DNA from: Streptomyces turgidiscabies Car8
GTDB lineage: Bacteria > Actinomycetota > Actinomycetes > Streptomycetales > Streptomycetaceae
Direction: 5' to 3'
Assembly: GCF_000331005.1 (NCBI RefSeq)
Contig: NZ_AEJB01000361.1
Span: 248,001-312,000, forward strand
Length of the DNA stretch: 64,000 bases
Position numbers and translations under genes: made by a program. Of the stretch, positions 9,555-18,103 are shown piece by piece (within the stretch, counting starts at the first letter, position 1; every line of letters begins with the position of its first letter). The notes below the pieces were generated by a model that saw nothing but the letters and a program-made list of their open reading frames with translations, searched no databases and was not told the origin of the DNA.

Positions 9555-9570
9555 GCGTTCAGAGTGGGTG

Positions 9571-9834
9571 TCAGGCACACCGTTCGATGCGCGTGGCCCC
9601 CGAGTCGTCCTGAAGCCCGGTGGCCAGGTCGTACCAGAAGCCACTACCCAGTCGGACCAAGGTCTTTTCCTCCCGACCTCCCCAGCCGGGGATTGCGGGG
9701 ACGTTGCGTCGGTCGAGGACGGTGGTCGTGCAGATGGACTCTCCGGCGTTCTCGTCGAGGCTGCTCTTGACGACGACCTTGTCGCCGGCCTGAAGGTTCG
9801 CAAGATCATTCGTGCTGATGGTGCTGGTGCTCAT
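9571..9834 (-). CDS. 87-residue hypothetical protein, cut from its leader by an IS
   Basis: The start at 9834 is the ATG inside the target duplication of the neighbouring ISAs1 element. The sequence directly upstream is now the IS end, with no Shine-Dalgarno. The original leader, containing GAAAGAAG, survives on the far side of the IS at 11308-11330. Residues such as LQAGDKVVVKSSLDENAGE suggest a small beta-rich protein of unknown role. It was probably third in an operon with the two genes at 11.3-12.2 kb. Confidence 0.6.
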   Translation of the reverse strand: MSTSTISTNDLANLQAGDKVVVKSSLDENAGESICTTTVLDRRNVPAIPGWGGREEKTLVRLGSGFWYDLATGLQDDSGATRIERCA

Positions 9835-9835
9835 G

Positions 9836-11297
9836 CAGGGCCCCGGCGTTTGCCCGGGTCGTCCGGTTTGATCATGTGATGCCGTAGAGGCTGAGGACGA
9901 GGGTGCGTTCGGTGTGGGCTCGGCGGCCGGCGGCGGTGTTGACGTACCCGGCAAGCTTGAGCGCACCGCGGATCAGGTCGCGGACGGCGGCGAGGACTGA
10001 GGGCGTGTTGTGGGTCCTGACCTGGGACTTGTCCTCGTTGAAGGTCACATCCCGACACCAGTGGACGGTGTTCTCCACGGTCCAGTGCCCGCGAGCCCAT
10101 GAAGCGATCTCGGCGGCACTCGCTTCCTCGGCGGGCAGGTCGGTGATGGCGTAGACGGTCTCGCTGGACCACTTCTTCGCTCCGTAGAGACGGCGTCTGC
10201 GCTGGATGCGCAGGACCTGGGCCGCGTGGGGAAAGAGCAGGCCGTTGACGGTGACGACCTGGACGAGACGCTGTTCGTGGCGGCCGTGGCCGCGGGCGTC
10301 GTCACGGTGGATGACGGGGATCTCCTTCCAGGGCAGGGCGTGGAGCTGACGGGCTTGGCCGCGCTGGTTGTTCTTGATGGTCAGCAGGTAGTGGGCGCCG
10401 CGTTCGTGCAGGTAGGTGGCGTGGTCGCGTTGGGCGTGGAGGGCGTCGGCGGTGACGACGGCCCCCTTGAGATCGGCGTCGTCGAGCTGGTCGAGCAGGG
10501 GTTGGAACTCGGGGATTTCGTTGGTCTTCGCGCCGATCTCGCGGGAGGCGAGGGTGATGCCGTCGCCGTGCCGGACGGCGGAGAGCACGAAGACGCGGCT
10601 GCCGTCCGGGCGCTTCGCACTGCGCAGGCACTTGCCGTCCACCGCGATGGCCCGGCGCCGGGAGCGCACCGGTTCGGCGCGGGCGGCCGCCCGGTGGGCG
10701 CGGCGCTGTTCGCGTTCGATGCCGCCGTCGGGCATGAGCGGCTCGGGAGAGTGGGACACCGTGGACAGCAGGGGCCGCAGGTGGTCGTAGCCGGCCGCGC
10801 TGACCTCACCGGGATCGAGCCGCCCCAGAACGGTGCGCAAGGTCTTCTCGCTCGGGATCCGGTAGCGGCCGCGCAACGGATGGTAGGGCAGACCGAAAGC
10901 GGCCAGTTCCTCAGGCGTCGCACGTCGGCACCACTCCGCCGCCGCGGTGATGGAGTCATGGCCCGCCGGGGTCATCGCACAGACCACCAGGGCCAGCAGC
11001 GAGGAGACCCGGTAGCGCACCCCGCACGCCCCGCGAGGATCGGTGACCGACTCGAACTCGGCAACCAGGCCGCGGACTTGGTCTCGCGCGGCATCCGAGC
11101 CGAGGGCCTCCAGGCGGGGCGCCGGAGAGACGGGAACGACGGCAGGGGATGATGGAGGAACGAACACGGCACCTTCGTGGATCTTGCAGCGTAGAGAACT
11201 CCATGATCCACAGGTGCCGTGTTCATCTGCTTCCGAGGCCCGCCAGCATGATCAACCGGCCCAGGCCGGGGCGATCCGGGCAAACGCCGGGGCCCTG
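9836..11297 (-). mobile_element. ISAs1-family insertion sequence, 1462 bp
   Basis: Inverted repeats of 26 bp with one mismatch: 9836-9861 and 11272-11297, with CAGGGCCCCGGCGTTTGCCC at the tip. A perfect 10-bp target duplication, GGTGCTCATG, flanks it (9826-9835 and 11298-11307), as is usual for ISAs1. The element is complete and carries one transposase. Confidence 0.92.
9872..11167 (-). CDS. ISAs1-family transposase
   Basis: 431 residues with family signatures: IAVDGKCLRSAKR, GAVVTADALHAQRDH, YLLTIKNNQ, and the C-terminal RGHWTVENTVHWCRDVTFNE. The N-terminal ESVTDPRGACGVRYR segment matches the DDE_Tnp_1-associated domain. GTG start. Full length and apparently intact. Confidence 0.92.
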   Translation of the reverse strand: MFVPPSSPAVVPVSPAPRLEALGSDAARDQVRGLVAEFESVTDPRGACGVRYRVSSLLALVVCAMTPAGHDSITAAAEWCRRATPEELAAFGLPYHPLRGRYRIPSEKTLRTVLGRLDPGEVSAAGYDHLRPLLSTVSHSPEPLMPDGGIEREQRRAHRAAARAEPVRSRRRAIAVDGKCLRSAKRPDGSRVFVLSAVRHGDGITLASREIGAKTNEIPEFQPLLDQLDDADLKGAVVTADALHAQRDHATYLHERGAHYLLTIKNNQRGQARQLHALPWKEIPVIHRDDARGHGRHEQRLVQVVTVNGLLFPHAAQVLRIQRRRRLYGAKKWSSETVYAITDLPAEEASAAEIASWARGHWTVENTVHWCRDVTFNEDKSQVRTHNTPSVLAAVRDLIRGALKLAGYVNTAAGRRAHTERTLVLSLYGIT

Positions 11298-11345
11298 GGT
11301 GCTCATGGCGCCGTGCTTCTTTCGGATCGAATCTGGACTGCGGTT

Positions 11346-11615
11346 TCAGTTCTGGGTCGCGCTCATGAGCGCCTTCTTCGCGCGGCGCTTCTCGGCAAGA
11401 GCCCGAAGGGTACGCAGGAGGAACCACCAGCACACGCCGCTGAAGGCGATGCTGACGATGATCGGCGTGTACTGGCCGGTTATGACGCAGAAGACCGCAG
11501 CCGGCGCGAGGACGATCACGTTCGTCGCGATCATCAGGGTGAGCAGGACCCGGCCGATCGTCTTGACGGCGCCGTCGCGCCACGTCGAACCCGCGGTGCT
11601 GGTGGTGGCGTTCAT
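11346..11615 (-). CDS. Small two-TM membrane protein
   Basis: An 89-residue protein with two hydrophobic segments, roughly residues 22-45 and 50-67, and a basic C-terminal tail (EKRRAKKA). Its ATG overlaps the stop of the preceding 184-residue gene (ATGA). Function unknown. Confidence 0.7.
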   Translation of the reverse strand: MNATTSTAGSTWRDGAVKTIGRVLLTLMIATNVIVLAPAAVFCVITGQYTPIIVSIAFSGVCWWFLLRTLRALAEKRRAKKALMSATQN

Positions 11616-12166
11616 GCGCTGGGTCCTTCCTCGATGATGAAGATCTTCTCGGCGACGTAGGCGTCGTCCAGTTCCTCGGCTGCGCTCTCGACTTCATGGG
11701 AGATCTGGCTGATCACGGGGATCAGCGTCAGCCAGTCGATCGGGGAGGCCGTGCGGACGGTGATCACGGCGGTGGTGAGTCCGGCCACAGACGGGAACGT
11801 CACGCCGTCGAGCTCCGCGTGTGCGCCACGGATGCTGTAGCTCGCCGAAATGGGCACCGTGTGCCGCGGCAGCTCCGGCATCTGCTCTGCGCGTGCGTGC
11901 AACGCAGCACTCACTGCGCCATGAACATCAGCGAACTCGCTGGCGTGCAGGACCACCGGCGCAGCGTGCTCGTAGCCCGCCGCCACCTCGAAGGCGACCT
12001 TGGCGGCCTCGACGGCGCGCGTCGGACAGTGCGGTCCCGGGGAGACCTCGTCTCGCCCCGTCGTCTCGGAGCACAAGTGGCAGTGCGCGGCCCCCAGGTC
12101 CAGAACGCAGTGGCTGCGCATGTGCTCCGTCTGTGGGGGATCAATGGGTTCGAGGGGCTGGCTCAT
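11612..12166 (-). CDS. 184-residue hypothetical protein, first gene of an operon
   Basis: ATG 12166 is chosen because CCAGGAG lies just upstream; the frame is open further up through a conserved leader cassette. The N-terminal part has scattered Cys/His (CVLDLGAAHCHLC) that could bind a metal. No family recognised. The leader contains a GNA-triloop hairpin 42 nt before the start. Confidence 0.7.
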   Translation of the reverse strand: MSQPLEPIDPPQTEHMRSHCVLDLGAAHCHLCSETTGRDEVSPGPHCPTRAVEAAKVAFEVAAGYEHAAPVVLHASEFADVHGAVSAALHARAEQMPELPRHTVPISASYSIRGAHAELDGVTFPSVAGLTTAVITVRTASPIDWLTLIPVISQISHEVESAAEELDDAYVAEKIFIIEEGPSA

Positions 12167-12207
12167 GGCTGTACTCCTGGCGTGAACGTGATCTTTCGAA
12201 GACCAGA

Positions 12208-12230
12208 CCGGATCAGCTCCGCTGATCAGG
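12208..12230 (-). promoter_or_regulatory. GNA-triloop hairpin 1
   Basis: On the minus strand: GATCAGC, loop GGA, GCTGATC, then CGG. It lies 42 nt upstream of the start at 12166 and just after a terminator. One of nine related hairpins in the accessory region. Confidence 0.7.
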
Positions 12231-12404
12231 CAGAAAAGGAGAGGCCCCCGCCCGGCGAGCATCATGCTCAGCAGGCGGGGGTTCTGCGGAGTTCAAGCAA
12301 CCGGCGGGCGGCCGGCCGTTCGGGCCAGCGCAGGCCGTGGCCGGCGTCAGGGCGGCGGTGGGGTTGGTGTCATCCGGGGTGGTGGATCCGGGGCGGGCGC
12401 TCAT
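12213..12404 (-). CDS. Doubtful 63-residue ORF running into the leader cassette
   Basis: It starts on an ATGA overlap with the 92-residue gene but reads through the terminator and hairpin, and its Pro-rich sequence looks unnatural. The last 25 residues are simply the translation of the cassette repeated at 19.7 kb. Possibly not translated. Confidence 0.3.
   Translation of the reverse strand: MSARPGSTTPDDTNPTAALTPATACAGPNGRPPAGCLNSAEPPPAEHDARRAGASPFLPDQRS
12231..12281 (-). terminator. Intrinsic terminator in the duplicated leader cassette (copy 1)
   Basis: CCCCCGCC (12245-12252) pairs with GGCGGGGG (12274-12281), with an inner GAGCA/TGCTC stem. The minus strand continues CCTCTCCTTTTCTG. It ends the operon running from 13.8 kb. 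Confidence 0.7.
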
Positions 12405-12679
12405 GACGCCACCGGCTCGCGGATCGCGATCAGAGCCTCGCGGTGCTGATCCATGGCCGACTCACGGTCGAGGGCGCGCTTCGACGAGGAGTCGATGACG
12501 TAGCCGCCGACCACCTTGCCGCTGTGCCGCTTGTCCGGGCTGTCGTCGAAGATGACGGTGGCGTAATTGTCGCGGGCGATGCGGATCGTCGACACCGTGA
12601 GCTGCAAGGTGTCGGTGACCACGGCTCGTCGGGCAACGATCGTGGGGATGCCGATCGGGTTCTGGGATGATGTGGACAC
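12401..12679 (-). CDS. 92-residue hypothetical protein
   Basis: GTG start preceded by AGGAG. Small mixed alpha/beta protein with no recognised domain, second in the short operon that begins at 13765. Confidence 0.6.
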   Translation of the reverse strand: MSTSSQNPIGIPTIVARRAVVTDTLQLTVSTIRIARDNYATVIFDDSPDKRHSGKVVGGYVIDSSSKRALDRESAMDQHREALIAIREPVAS

Positions 12680-12862
12680 GGTCGACGCTCCTGTTCATCG
12701 TGGGGTCGGGGTTCAGCGCAGGTCCATGCTGGCCTCGATCGCGTCGCCGTCCGCCTGCTGGTCCTGCCAGCAGGGCTCGCATGGGTCGCTCTCGGAGCAC
12801 TCCGGGCGGGGCTGGCCGTTGGGGCACAACTCGCCTGCGGCCCCGGCGGGTTGGGCGGGGGT

Positions 12863-13765
12863 TCAGCCGGTGCCGCACTCGCACGTGTGGGCACAGTCGC
12901 CGCAGTCCTCGCAGACCTGGTGCGGGCAGCAGCCGCACGGCAGGAAGCGGTTCGGCGGCAGCGTGCAGCGGTGCGCGGGCTCGTCGGCGGACGCGGCCTC
13001 GGCTTCCTCGCGCCCCTTCCGGGCGAGCGCCTTCACGCATGCCTGGCACGACACGTCGGTGTCGGGGTCCTCGAGGCTGCTCTCCGTGTCCCTCGGGAAG
13101 TACATGCCGCACGCGCCGGTGTCGCCGATGCCGTCGTCCATCTGCCTGGTGGCGTGCACGGCGCGGCCGCGGTTCGCCTTCTTCCGGCTCGGGTAGCCGT
13201 CGCGCCCGGCATCCCGCTCCAGCTTGGCCAGGGCCTGGCGTACCGCGTCGGCATCGGTGTCGCTGCTGATCCCGACGGCGCGCAGCGACTTGCACGGCCA
13301 CGGATCCCCGCCGCCGATCGTGTGCTCACTGCTCCGGCACTCCGGCCAGTGCTTCCCCTTGCAGACCTTCGGCGTCGCGCAGCACCCGTGCCGGGGGTTC
13401 GCGGTCTTCGGGTGCATGGCGAGCATCGCGCCCTGGAGCAAGAGCGCGCCCACCGCGGCGGCGGCCCGGACCGCGTCCTCGTGGGCGTCGAGGAGCGCAT
13501 TCGCCTCCTCGTGGAACATGGGCCGGCTGGCCTCGGGGGCGACGAGTTGGTTGAAGATCGGGTGCCGGGTCCTGTTCACGGTCGGATCCGGTGCCTGCCC
13601 GCCCAGCTCGTCGGCCTGGTCGTCCAGCCGTAGAGCGGAGATGAGGATGGCGTCGTGGGTCTTGGAGTCGGCCGTGTCCGGCAGGTTCAGTTCCGTGCGG
13701 CGCAGGAACTTCGCGGCACGGCGCAAGGCGGGGATGTCCTTCAGGGTGAATTCGACGGTGGCCAT
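12863..13765 (-). CDS. 300-residue protein with Cys-rich C-terminus and possible readthrough tail
   Basis: ATG start near GTGTCC. The C-terminal 60 residues hold many Cys pairs (CGCCPHQVCEDCGDCAHTC), suggesting zinc binding. After its TGA (12863-12865) the same frame stays open for 49 codons to 12713, including ECSESDPCEPCWQ, a Cys-rich segment in keeping with the protein. No good separate start precedes that segment. Either the stop interrupts a longer gene or a small gene uses a poor TTG start. Confidence 0.6.
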   Translation of the reverse strand: MATVEFTLKDIPALRRAAKFLRRTELNLPDTADSKTHDAILISALRLDDQADELGGQAPDPTVNRTRHPIFNQLVAPEASRPMFHEEANALLDAHEDAVRAAAAVGALLLQGAMLAMHPKTANPRHGCCATPKVCKGKHWPECRSSEHTIGGGDPWPCKSLRAVGISSDTDADAVRQALAKLERDAGRDGYPSRKKANRGRAVHATRQMDDGIGDTGACGMYFPRDTESSLEDPDTDVSCQACVKALARKGREEAEAASADEPAHRCTLPPNRFLPCGCCPHQVCEDCGDCAHTCECGTG

Positions 13766-13826
13766 CGGTGTCCTTACTTTGTAGGCGGGTTGATTCCGGC
13801 CACTCGCAGGATCGGGAGACCCAGGA

Positions 13827-13973
13827 ATGCCGGGTGTGGCATACGGGCGGCCGATCGCGTCGGAGACAAGGCTGGTGCAGGAGTACGGGATTGCCCGGTC
13901 GACGGTGCGGCGGGGGCTTGACGTCCTCGTCGAGGAGCGGGTCGTGTGGAAGGTCCAGGGGCGCGGGACGTAG
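13827..13973 (+). pseudogene. GntR-family winged-helix fragment
   Basis: 48 codons. ASETRLVQEYGIARSTVRRG and LDVLVEERVVWKVQGRGT are the recognition helix and wing of a GntR DNA-binding domain. The first helix and any effector domain are missing, so this is a remnant or a minimal single-domain protein. Confidence 0.6.
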
Positions 13974-14031
13974 GTGGGGCAGTCGCCCGAGTCATAGTCA
14001 GCTGTCAGTGTTCGCGGCTACGATCGACGGC

Positions 14032-14223
14032 ATGTTCCTCTCTCCCCCGCCGGATGGCGTCGCGCTGTCTGCTGCGGAGCTGAATGAGCGGATCCGCGCG
14101 TTGTGGATTGACGGGCGCGGGCATCCCACGCTGCGGCTGACGGATGCGCAGCGGGCGGAGTACCACTGTCTCCTCGCCGCGCTGCGGGATGTGGAGCGCG
14201 GGGACGTCGTCGAAGCGGCGTGA
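14032..14223 (+). CDS. 63-residue hypothetical protein
   Basis: ATG start. Short helical protein with an LTDAQRAEYHCLLAAL segment; resembles small conserved streptomycete proteins but no function is known to me. Convergent with the minus-strand gene ending at 14258. Confidence 0.5.
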   Translation: MFLSPPPDGVALSAAELNERIRALWIDGRGHPTLRLTDAQRAEYHCLLAALRDVERGDVVEAA

Positions 14224-14257
14224 CACGCCGAAGCCCCGCGCGGTGGCGGGGCCTGGT

Positions 14258-14686
14258 TCAGGCAGTACGTCGGTCGTCTGGGCGAAACTCTCGCCGGGTC
14301 TCGCGGCCATCCACGGCGTAGGTGGCGGTCATGACTGCGTCGGTGACGCAGATCGACGGCAGGTGATAGAGGTCCCACGCAAGGTGCGCCAATAGGTCTG
14401 TCCGTGCTGTCTGCTGGTCCAGTCCTCGGGCTGCGAGCCAGGAGGTGGCTGTGGCGGCGACGCGCCAGTCGATTCGTTGGCGGACGCGGCCGTCGAGCTG
14501 GTCCGGCAAGTCCGGCGTGTGCAGACAGCGGGCCCATCCGTCGGAGTCTGCGAGGGCTGGGATGTCGTTGATGCAGGCACTGACGTATCCGCCGAGTTCG
14601 CGGGGTACGTCCGCCTCGTCGATGCCGTTGGCCTCCGCGTAGGAGGCGGCCGACACGTCCCACAGGGTGTGGAGGATCGCGATCAC
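14258..14686 (-). CDS. 142-residue hypothetical protein
   Basis: GTG start overlapping the stop of the preceding gene (GTGA). Helical protein without recognised domain. Last gene of a chain of GTGA-coupled genes. Confidence 0.65.
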   Translation of the reverse strand: MIAILHTLWDVSAASYAEANGIDEADVPRELGGYVSACINDIPALADSDGWARCLHTPDLPDQLDGRVRQRIDWRVAATATSWLAARGLDQQTARTDLLAHLAWDLYHLPSICVTDAVMTATYAVDGRETRREFRPDDRRTA

Positions 14687-14802
14687 GGGGCCGTGCCGTT
14701 CGCGTAGGGCTCAGGCCCGATGATCTGCGGCGAGTCCATGCGGCGGGCACCTTTGCGGTCGGCGTACCAATTGCAGGAGTTGCAGGTGCGTGGGGATGTC
14801 AC
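14683..14802 (-). CDS. 39-residue Cys-pair miniprotein
   Basis: Starts at GTG overlapping the stop of the 60-residue gene and ends overlapping the next start. Contains CNSCNWYADRKGARRMD, a compact zinc-knuckle-like motif. Coupling at both ends argues that it is translated. Confidence 0.6.
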   Translation of the reverse strand: MTSPRTCNSCNWYADRKGARRMDSPQIIGPEPYANGTAP

Positions 14803-14981
14803 GCGAGGTCCCGCAACTCTCGGTGGATCTGATCCAGTTGCGCCACCACTGACCGGAACGCTTCCTTCACGCCCGGGTCGTCGGCGCCCTCCAAGAGCCC
14901 CAGGGCGGCACTGACTTCCTGCCGTGCCCCCTCTGCGAGACTGCGGATCCAGCGATCGCGGCGTTCGGGTTCCACTGCCAT
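14799..14981 (-). CDS. 60-residue helical protein
   Basis: ATG start, one amphipathic helical unit (LGLLEGADDPGVKEAF). Coupled by GTGA to the following miniprotein. Function unknown. Confidence 0.6.
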   Translation of the reverse strand: MAVEPERRDRWIRSLAEGARQEVSAALGLLEGADDPGVKEAFRSVVAQLDQIHRELRDLA

Positions 14982-14987
14982 GGGTGA

Positions 14988-15443
14988 TCAGTCCTCGTCG
15001 TCGTTGTCGTCGGCCAGCTCGGCGTGTCAGTCCTCGCAGCCGTTCCTGGGCTGCTCCTCGTGGTCGGGGCAGAGTTCCTTGACCTCGTAGGAGAGGCCTT
15101 CGTTCGCGGTGTCTTCCACGTAGGCCTTGACGGATGCTCCGGCGGCGACGCGCCCGTACCCGCCGTGGAAGCCAGTTTCGATGCACTCGCCGTCTTCGAA
15201 GACTCCGTACTCCCCGGTGTCGGCGCTGGTCTCGATGACGGGCTTCTTCGCCGCGACTGTTGAGCGACGGCCTTGCCGAGAGAGTCAAGGACCATCGTGC
15301 CGTCGGCCAGACAGCCGATGGTGTGCCGCGCGCCGTAGCAGCTGGTCGTGGTGGCCACGTCGAGGCTGGTGACGGTGTCGCGGACCGCGAAGTAGCCGTT
15401 GCCGAGTTGGTTGACCGTGTAGCGAGGGGGCGGTCTCGGTCAC
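14988..15443 (-). pseudogene. Disrupted gene (two frameshifts and one TGA)
   Basis: Coding sense jumps frame near 15425 (a run of five G on the plus strand) and again near 15258. Pieced together it reads YTVNQLGNGYFAVRDTV, then CLADGTMVLDSLGKAV, then KKPVIETSADTGEYGVFEDG. A TGA at 15027-15029 is followed in frame by HAELADDNDDED. GTG 15443 overlaps the preceding gene's stop. Function unknown. Confidence 0.6.
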
Positions 15444-15782
15444 GGTGCTGGTCTCTCCTGCTCGGTGGTGGTGAAGTAGCCGTGGATGGTATGCTGCAGG
15501 GCTTCGCGCATGGCGCGCTTGTTGGGGTAGCCCGCTGCCGTAGTCGGATCCGCTGCTGATGAACCAGCCGGACGCCGTGGCCCCCTCGGTCTTGTAGCAA
15601 CGTGTAGCCGTCGCGACTACTTCGACGTCCGCGTGCTCGGGGGCCGTGATGTTGTCTGCGACGGCGCGGGGGTTCTTGGCCTGGTCGGGGTTGGGGATGT
15701 ACAGCGCCCACACCGTGTGGCCCAGTTCGACGATGGCGATGTGCTCGGCGTCGTAGGGGGTGCGGGTCTGGTTCTCGGTCAT
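15440..15782 (-). pseudogene. Frameshifted gene, about 113 residues when repaired
   Basis: From ATG 15782: TPYDAEHIAIVELGHTVWAL is clear coding sequence. Near 15531 an apparent extra base shifts the frame; the continuation is YPNKRAMREALQHTIHGYF, ending on a GTGA overlap with the next gene. Function unknown. Confidence 0.6.
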
Positions 15783-15787
15783 TGCAA

Positions 15788-16093
15788 TCACTTGAGCTCT
15801 CCAGTTCCGTGTACGGCGGCCGTGGAGGGCGAGGTGGGCGAGCAGGGCGGCGATCCCGGGCGCGGCTCCTCGATCTCGAACTGGACGACGATCTCGTCGT
15901 CGCCAACGTGAAACCACAACGCGTTGCCGGGCACCGACCCATCGGCCGGGATGCCGTGCGCTGTCCGGAAGCCCTGCTCGGCGGCGGCCTACGCATTGCC
16001 GATGTCGTCGGAGGCTGCGCCCCAGGGTTCGGCTGCGGGCACGATCCAGCGGCGAATGGTGCGGGTGACGGTTTCGGTGGTGTGCATGGCCAT
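15788..16093 (-). pseudogene. Gene broken by TAG and a frameshift
   Basis: ATG 16093. An in-frame TAG at 15989-15991 sits between SDDIGNA and AAAEQGFRTAHGIPADG. Further on, the sense moves to another frame (APGIAALLAHLALHG). Short protein of unknown role. Confidence 0.55.
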
Positions 16094-16096
16094 GGG

Positions 16097-16648
16097 TCAG
16101 GCCTCCTTGCCGGGCTGGGCGACGGCGGTGTCGTCGTTGTAGCTGTGGCCGGGGCACCAGATGTGCGGCTTCTCGTGCCACGGGTGACCGTCGTGGTAGT
16201 CGTCGTGACCGCAGTCCTGCGGGCCGGTGATCGGTTCCTCGTCGGCCTGCTGCTCCTCGACAGCATCCAGCGCGGCCAGGACTCGGACCCCGGCACCGGC
16301 GTACAGACCTTTCGCGGCGGCCCGGATGCGGTCCACGGCTGCACGGTGGGAGGCGGCACGGTAGGCGGTCGGCGTTATGCCGAGTTCCGCGGCGGCCTCG
16401 GCGGTGGTGGGCCGCTCTTCCCCAGCCACCGGACGCGGCACAGCGGGCTGCGAGCAGTCGGCCGGCCCGTCGGCAAGCGGGGCGATCCCGGCCTCAACGG
16501 CGGCGCGCAGCCAGAGCCGGGCTTCCGTGGTGGCCTTCTCGCGCTCCGAGAGCGGCAGGTCCTTCCACTCGGGAAGCTTCGTCGCCTTCTCTCGGGCGAG
16601 GCGGTGCATGTTCTTGGCGAGCTGGAGGGCGCGCGGGTCGGTGGTCAC
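16097..16648 (-). CDS. 183-residue hypothetical protein
   Basis: GTG start with GGGAGG upstream. The middle contains TAEAAAELGITPTAYRAASH, which could be a helix-turn-helix; the C-terminus is His/Asp-rich with Cys (DCGHDDYHDGHPWHEKPHIW). A role in metal or DNA binding is possible but unproven. Confidence 0.6.
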   Translation of the reverse strand: MTTDPRALQLAKNMHRLAREKATKLPEWKDLPLSEREKATTEARLWLRAAVEAGIAPLADGPADCSQPAVPRPVAGEERPTTAEAAAELGITPTAYRAASHRAAVDRIRAAAKGLYAGAGVRVLAALDAVEEQQADEEPITGPQDCGHDDYHDGHPWHEKPHIWCPGHSYNDDTAVAQPGKEA

Positions 16649-16838
16649 GGAGGCGCCTCCCGGGGCGTAGGGGCGTGTGGTTCAGGCTCCCGCGGATCGC
16701 GGAAGTCGTTCCCCCGGGCCCATTCGGGGCCGGGGAGAGGGTGGTGGTGGGTCAGGCGGCTGCGGTCTCCACAGGGGTGACCGAGTCCGGGCCGACATAC
16801 ACAGCCGCGGCCTCGTACCAGCGGTCGAGGCCCTTGTC

Positions 16839-17981
16839 TCAGTAGCCCTTGCGGGCCGCCGCGCGGGACTGTGCTTCGGCGTCACGGTCGGGGATGGTGG
16901 CGAGGAGTTCGCCAGGGTTGTCGACCGTGGCGAGGCACTTGGTACGGGTCGGGTCGGCGTACAGGGTCCACACGTCGCCGCCCATACGGGGCCGGTAGGA
17001 GAGCTGCCAGAACCGGCGGTTGGCGTAGCTGATCTGCCAGGAACGCGGGCCGGACGGGTGCGCGCTCACACCGTCCGGAAGGTCCGACAGTTCCGGCGCG
17101 GGACCGTACGCGCGGTCTATGTAGGCGAGGTGTTCGGCGGTCGGCACGATGGCGACGCGCACCGTGTGCGGCCAACGGTGCCCGTCGGGCAGCATCGGCG
17201 CCCACTCCTTCCACTGCGCCTCGCTGCTCGCGCTACCGGTGTACGGCGCCCAGGCCGCGCCGCGCGCGTAGTTGAAGCCGAGCCGCATCAGGTGCCAGCC
17301 GGCGGCGGTCTTCAGTCCTTCCGTGTTCGCGCCGTCGGTGATGGCGTCCAGGTAGATCCCGGCCGGGTCGTTCTCCCGACCGGCCGCGCCCCGCTCCGTG
17401 AGCGGGATCATGTGGCGTTCCGCCGTCCCGCCCTCGGAGGTCATCAGCCGCAGCGTTCCGCCCCCACCGGCGAGCGGGTACGCCATCCGGATTTCCGCGA
17501 CGGTCGGCAAGGCGGCGAGCTGGCCCGCACGCATCCGCTCGGTCATGTCGGCCGACACCTGGGAACGCTCGCCGTCCTCGGAGGCCAGGCGCCACGCGGT
17601 GCCGCGCGCACGGGCGCTCTGACCGCGAGTCGCCGGCGCGGCCGACTCGGGCGCGGCGGCGGCCTTCTCCCGCTGGGTGGCCACGTGCCCGACCACGAGC
17701 GCGAGCGCGCCCTTACGGGTGGTGCTGTGGCTGCCGCACTGCCGCCGCTCTCCGCCGACTTCACGCACCTGCCAGAACAACATCCCGTGTTCCGACACCT
17801 GGTAGGCGGCATACGTGGCCTGTGGGAACCGGCGGCCGTTGAGGTTCTCGCCGGGCAGGTCGAACAGCCAGCCGTCTACGCCGTACTCGGTGCCCTGCGG
17901 CGCACGGCCGTTGGTCGGGGTGTACCGACGGTACGAGCGGGTGACAATCTCCCGAACGATGCTGCGAGCCTGCGTGGTCAT
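16839..17981 (-). CDS. 380-residue hypothetical protein with readable tail after TGA
   Basis: ATG 17981 has GGAAGGAA upstream. Segments such as RGAAWAPYTGSASSEAQWKE suggest a compact globular protein of unknown family. After the TGA (16839-16841) the frame continues 28 codons (DKGLDRWYEAAAVYVGPDS) to a second TGA at 16752, and looks coding. Confidence 0.6.
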   Translation of the reverse strand: MTTQARSIVREIVTRSYRRYTPTNGRAPQGTEYGVDGWLFDLPGENLNGRRFPQATYAAYQVSEHGMLFWQVREVGGERRQCGSHSTTRKGALALVVGHVATQREKAAAAPESAAPATRGQSARARGTAWRLASEDGERSQVSADMTERMRAGQLAALPTVAEIRMAYPLAGGGGTLRLMTSEGGTAERHMIPLTERGAAGRENDPAGIYLDAITDGANTEGLKTAAGWHLMRLGFNYARGAAWAPYTGSASSEAQWKEWAPMLPDGHRWPHTVRVAIVPTAEHLAYIDRAYGPAPELSDLPDGVSAHPSGPRSWQISYANRRFWQLSYRPRMGGDVWTLYADPTRTKCLATVDNPGELLATIPDRDAEAQSRAAARKGY

Positions 17982-18103
17982 GCTAGGGGTTCCTTCCGGG
18001 ATTGCTCCGTTGTCGGGGACCCTGCGCCGGTCAGCGCGGGTCCGGTGTCCCCGCTCCGTCTTGCTCGGGGCGCCGGTTGTGATCCGGTTGGGGGCTGTGC
18101 GTC

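Noticed and set aside
9872..11152. Plus-strand ORFs inside the ISAs1 element
   Set aside because: Antisense of a well-conserved transposase.
12208..12230. GNA hairpins as intrinsic terminators
   Set aside because: They are not followed by T-runs and lie downstream of separate, proper terminators.
14683..16359. 558-residue minus-strand ORF
   Set aside because: Composition is Arg/Pro/Thr-rich shadow sequence over most of its length; the real coding sense lies in other frames. Only its last 39 residues are used by a small coupled gene.
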